Notes under the pieces: model-generated
Database searches by the model: none
Told to the model about the DNA's origin: nothing
The model's input: the letters and a program-made list of their open reading frames with translations, nothing else
NCBI GenBank assembly: GCA_013696785.1
Contig: JACCXW010000261.1
Span: 1-8,384, forward strand
DNA from: Geodermatophilaceae bacterium
Lineage (GTDB): Bacteria; Actinomycetota; Actinomycetes; Mycobacteriales; Geodermatophilaceae
DNA: 8,384 nt
Direction of reading: 5' to 3'
Shown here: piece by piece, positions 5,795 to 8,384 of the stretch
How the letters are laid out: every line of letters begins with the position of its first letter
Numbering within the stretch: position 1 is the first letter of the stretch
Translations under genes and position numbers: made by a program

Positions 5795-6163
5795 TCAGTT
5801 CTCCCTATTTCTTTGCAGCGAAGCATCGGAATGTGAGTTGCCGGAGAGGTCGACGAGCACGTCGTTCCCCTCGATCCGCACCGGGTACACCGGTACGGCG
5901 ATGGTCGCGGGCATGCCGGTCGGCTTGCCGCTGCGCAGGTCGAAGCGCGATCCGTGCAGCCAGCACTCGATCGTCGTACCTTCCACGTCACCTTCTGACA
6001 GCGCGACGTCCGCGTGCGAGCACACGTCGCGGATGGCGAAGACCTCGCCCTCGGTGTGCACGATCGCCAGCGGTTCCTCGCCGACGTCGACGTGCACGGC
6101 ACCGGGGTCCTCGATCTCGTCCAGTCCACAGACCCGGGTGAACGTCTTTTCGGTAGCGGGCAT
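5795..6163 (-). CDS. Rieske [2Fe-2S] ferredoxin-like protein within the suf operon
   Basis: A 122-residue small Rieske protein resembling the ferredoxin subunit of non-haem dioxygenases. Both cluster-binding motifs are present: 'DVCSHAD' with C48 and H50, and 'ECWLHGSRFDLRSGKPTG' with C67 and H70, the usual two-cysteine/two-histidine ligand set. There is no signal peptide or membrane anchor, so it should be cytosolic. The start at 6163 overlaps the sufD stop by one base (TGATG) and is preceded by a GAAGGG sequence 8 nt away. The reading frame extends upstream within sufD but only this part is coding. Its place between sufD and sufC suggests a redox role in cluster assembly, such as supplying electrons, or being a client that uses the operon. 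This is inference; no oxygenase gene is nearby. The last 15 residues are polar and probably disordered. Confidence 0.93.
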   Translation of the reverse strand: MPATEKTFTRVCGLDEIEDPGAVHVDVGEEPLAIVHTEGEVFAIRDVCSHADVALSEGDVEGTTIECWLHGSRFDLRSGKPTGMPATIAVPVYPVRIEGNDVLVDLSGNSHSDASLQRNREN

Positions 6164-7302
6164 CAGTTCGGGCCCTTCGCCAGACGCGCCTCGACCGCCT
6201 CCATCAGCGGGCCGCTGACGGACTCGTCGCCGATCCGGGCGAGCAGGCCGGCGAAGAAACCGCGGACGACGAGCCGCCGGGCATCGTGCTCCGGGATGCC
6301 CCGCGACATCAGATAGAACAGCTGCTCGTCGTCGAAGCGGCCGGTGGCGCTGGCGTGCCCGGCCCCGACCACTTCGCCGGTCTCGATCTCCAGGTTGGGG
6401 ATCGAGTCGGCGCGGGCTCCCTCGGTCAGGACGAGGTTGCGGTTCAGCTCGTAGGTGTCGGTGCCGGTCGCGCCGGCCCGGATGATGACGTCGCCGACCC
6501 ACACCGCGTGGGCCTCATCGCCCTGCAGCGCGCCGCGGTACTCCACCCGGCTGCGGCAGTCCGGAACCGTGTGCTCGACCACCAACCGGTGCTCCTGGTG
6601 CTGGCCGGTGTCGGCGAAGTACAGCCCGAGCAGCTCGGCGTCCCCCCCGCGATCGGCGTACTCGACCGTGGTGGACAGCCGGACCAGGCTGCCGCCGAGC
6701 GTCACGACGATGTGGCGGAGCCGGGCGTCCCGGCCGAGGCGGATCTTCTGGTGCTGCACGTGGACCGCGTCGCCGTCCCAGTCCTGGATGCTGACGAGCA
6801 TCAGGCCGGCGTTGTCACCGACGGAGATCTCGACGTTGTCGGCATAGGACACGGTGCCGCGGTGGTCGAGAACCACCGACGCCTCGGCGCCTCGGCCGAC
6901 GTCGATCACGGTGTGCCCGAACGCCGCCGCGTCCCGGCCGCCCGCACCGCTCACGGTCAGCCGGATCGGCTCGGTGAGTTCGGCGCCGGTCGGGACCGAC
7001 AACACGTAGGCGTCCGGCGCGGAACTCCACGCCTGCGCGCTGACCCGGTCGAAAGGGATCAGCACCGTCCCGACGCGCGGGTCGGCGTCGGTCACGGTCT
7101 CCCCCGTGACGCCGGCCGGAGCCTGCAAGTCGCGGGTGATCAGACCGCCGGGTGTGAAGGTGCCGTCGTGCAGACCGGCGAGGCGACGCAGCGGTGTGAA
7201 CCGCCACTGCTCCTCGCGACCGGTGATCTTCTGGAAGTCCTCGACGTCTGTAGACCGAATGAGCTCAGGCCGAACGTCGGCTGGCTGGTTGCGCTCAGCC
7301 AA
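6163..7302 (-). CDS. sufD: Fe-S cluster assembly protein SufD
   Basis: A 379-residue SufB/SufD-family protein, partner of SufB in the SufBC2D scaffold. The N-terminal part has 'TGREEQWRFTPLRRLAGLHD' (27-46), the typical actinobacterial SufD start region, followed by a long right-handed beta-helix core. The C-terminal segment has 'GAGHASATG' with H316, which aligns with the histidine (H360 in E. coli SufD) important for cluster formation, then 'DDEQLFYLMSRGIPEHDARR' and 'VVRGFFAGL' that bind SufC. The only plausible start is TTG at 7300-7302, supported by GGAGGG at 7308-7313 with a 5-nt spacer; no ATG or GTG lies before the conserved region. The start overlaps the sufB stop by 8 nt and the stop overlaps the Rieske start by one base. 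Confidence 0.94.
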   Translation of the reverse strand: MAERNQPADVRPELIRSTDVEDFQKITGREEQWRFTPLRRLAGLHDGTFTPGGLITRDLQAPAGVTGETVTDADPRVGTVLIPFDRVSAQAWSSAPDAYVLSVPTGAELTEPIRLTVSGAGGRDAAAFGHTVIDVGRGAEASVVLDHRGTVSYADNVEISVGDNAGLMLVSIQDWDGDAVHVQHQKIRLGRDARLRHIVVTLGGSLVRLSTTVEYADRGGDAELLGLYFADTGQHQEHRLVVEHTVPDCRSRVEYRGALQGDEAHAVWVGDVIIRAGATGTDTYELNRNLVLTEGARADSIPNLEIETGEVVGAGHASATGRFDDEQLFYLMSRGIPEHDARRLVVRGFFAGLLARIGDESVSGPLMEAVEARLAKGPN

Positions 7303-8384
7303 CTGAGCCCTCCATCTGCAATTCGATGAGGCGGTTCAGCTCCAACGCATACTCCATCGGGAGTTCGCGGGCGATCGGCTCGACGAATCCGCGCACGACC
7401 ATCGCCATCGCCTCGTCCTCGGTCAGGCCACGGCTCATCAAGTAGAAGAGCTGGTCGTCGCTGACCTTGGACACCGTCGCCTCGTGCCCCATGGACACGT
7501 CGTCCTCGCGGACGTCGACGTACGGGTAGGTGTCCGAGCGGCTGATCGAGTCGACCAGCAGCGCGTCGCACTTCACCGTGGACCGTGAACCGTGCGACCC
7601 GTCGGCGATCTGGACGAGCCCGCGGTACGACGTACGGCCGCCGCCGCGCGCGACGGACTTGCTGATGATCGTCGAGGATGTGTTCGGGGCGGCGTGCACC
7701 ATCTTGGCGCCGGCGTCCTGGTGCTGGCCCTCCCCCGCGAATGCGACGGACAGCACCTCGCCCTTGGCGTGCTCACCGATCATCCAGACGGCCGGGTACT
7801 TCATGGTGACCTTCGAGCCGATGTTGCCGTCGACCCACTCCATCGTGGCGCCCTCGTGGGCAACCGCCCGCTTGGTGACGAGGTTGTAGACGTTGTTCGA
7901 CCAGTTCTGGATGGTGGTGTAGCGGCAGCGCGCGTTCTTCTTGACGATGATCTCCACGACCGCGGAATGCAGCGAGTCGCTGGAGTAGATCGGCGCTGTG
8001 CAGCCCTCGACGTAGTGCACGTAGGCGCCCTCGTCGACGATGATCAGCGTCCGCTCGAACTGGCCCATGTTCTCGGTGTTGATCCGGAAGTAGGCCTGCA
8101 GCGGGATGTCGACGTGCACGCCCTTCGGGATGTAGATGAACGACCCACCGGACCAGACCGAGGTGTTCAGCGCGGCGAACTTGTTGTCGCCGACCGGGAT
8201 GACCGAGCCGAAGTACTCCTTGAAGATCTCTTCGTGCTCACGCAGGCCGGTGTCGGTGTCGAGGAACAGGACGCCCTGCTCTTCCAGGTCCTCGCGGATC
8301 TGGTGATAGACGACCTCGGACTCGTACTGCGCCGCGACGCCGGAGACCAGGCGCTGCTTCTCCGCCTCCGGGATGCCGAGCTTG
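7295..8384 (-). CDS. sufB: Fe-S cluster assembly protein SufB, 5' end outside window
   Basis: The frame is open from the right edge (first complete codon at 8383) to TGA at 7295-7297, giving 362 residues; roughly the first 110 residues of a usual 470-480-residue SufB are missing. An ATG at 8119 is internal, because conserved SufB sequence ('KLGIPEAEKQRLVSG', 'EYFGSVIPVGDNKFAALN') continues upstream. The scaffold's hallmarks are 'YVEGCTAP' and 'STVKCDALL', the latter cysteine aligning with the essential C405 of E. coli SufB, and 'QLFYLMSRGLTEDEA' with 'VVRGFVEPIARELP' near the end, which contact SufC. SufB is the main site of nascent cluster formation. It is the first suf gene visible; sufR or another regulator may lie beyond the edge. 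Confidence 0.97.
   Translation of the reverse strand, partial: KLGIPEAEKQRLVSGVAAQYESEVVYHQIREDLEEQGVLFLDTDTGLREHEEIFKEYFGSVIPVGDNKFAALNTSVWSGGSFIYIPKGVHVDIPLQAYFRINTENMGQFERTLIIVDEGAYVHYVEGCTAPIYSSDSLHSAVVEIIVKKNARCRYTTIQNWSNNVYNLVTKRAVAHEGATMEWVDGNIGSKVTMKYPAVWMIGEHAKGEVLSVAFAGEGQHQDAGAKMVHAAPNTSSTIISKSVARGGGRTSYRGLVQIADGSHGSRSTVKCDALLVDSISRSDTYPYVDVREDDVSMGHEATVSKVSDDQLFYLMSRGLTEDEAMAMVVRGFVEPIARELPMEYALELNRLIELQMEGSVG
7308..7313 (-). promoter_or_regulatory. Ribosome binding site that decides the TTG start of sufD
   Basis: On the minus strand GGAGGG is followed by 5 nt (CTCAG) and then TTG. It lies within the last codons of sufB. The strong match and good spacing are what support TTG as the sufD start in the absence of any nearby ATG or GTG. 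Confidence 0.7.

Noticed and set aside
6164..6502. Upstream extension of the Rieske protein frame
   Set aside because: It lies within sufD and lacks any domain; the ATG at 6163 follows a GAAGGG site and begins the conserved protein.
6286..7329. Plus-strand open frame of 347 codons opposite sufD
   Set aside because: This is a high-GC complement of sufD with low-complexity Val/Asp/Gly/Arg composition and no domain.
1..8384. CRISPR array, tRNA/rRNA gene, insertion sequence or prophage remnant
   Set aside because: No regularly spaced repeats, no cloverleaf or rRNA-like stretch, and no transposase or integrase motifs were seen on either strand.

Overview
This window looks like a stretch of a high-GC Gram-positive (actinobacterial) chromosome. 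Evidence is the strong G/C bias at third codon positions, the SUF-only iron-sulfur cluster operon of the SufB-SufD-SufC-SufS-SufU-SufT type, tight overlapping gene junctions, and an ArsR gene that appears to be expressed from a leaderless promoter. A Rieske-type ferredoxin gene lies between sufD and sufC. That arrangement is familiar in Streptomyces, Frankia and Geodermatophilus-like lineages and absent from the compact mycobacterial operon, but the genus cannot be fixed from the sequence alone.

Left part (1-1476, plus strand): the 3' end of a carboxymuconolactone-decarboxylase/AhpD-like gene, followed at once by a strong hairpin. Then comes a two-gene operon: a metal-site-less ArsR-family repressor and an SRPBCC/AHSA1-type protein joined by an ATGA overlap. 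The promoter of this pair carries a 20-bp inverted repeat and an extra half-site, which suggests autoregulation. A hairpin sits in the convergent gap after it.

Middle part (1477-2985, minus strand): a dihydrofolate-reductase-like (RibD C-terminal family) gene that carries an apparent single-base frameshift in its last codons, then a GNAT-like acetyltransferase gene. Between the GNAT gene and the SUF operon lies a nested double hairpin with 12-bp outer and 7-bp inner arms.

Right part (2986-8384, minus strand): seven genes transcribed right to left, sufB (5' end outside the window), sufD, a Rieske [2Fe-2S] protein, sufC, sufS, sufU and sufT. All junctions overlap by 1-8 nt or have a 2-nt gap, so this is one transcription unit. 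SufS takes sulfur from cysteine, SufU relays it, SufBCD is the ATP-driven scaffold on which the cluster is built, and SufT helps maturation or delivery to targets. Any upstream regulator such as sufR would lie off the right edge.

Most of the content is recognisable. The points most worth a second look are the frameshift near 1510, the ArsR promoter/operator architecture, the nested hairpin at the end of the SUF operon, the Rieske protein within the operon, and the TTG start of sufD.
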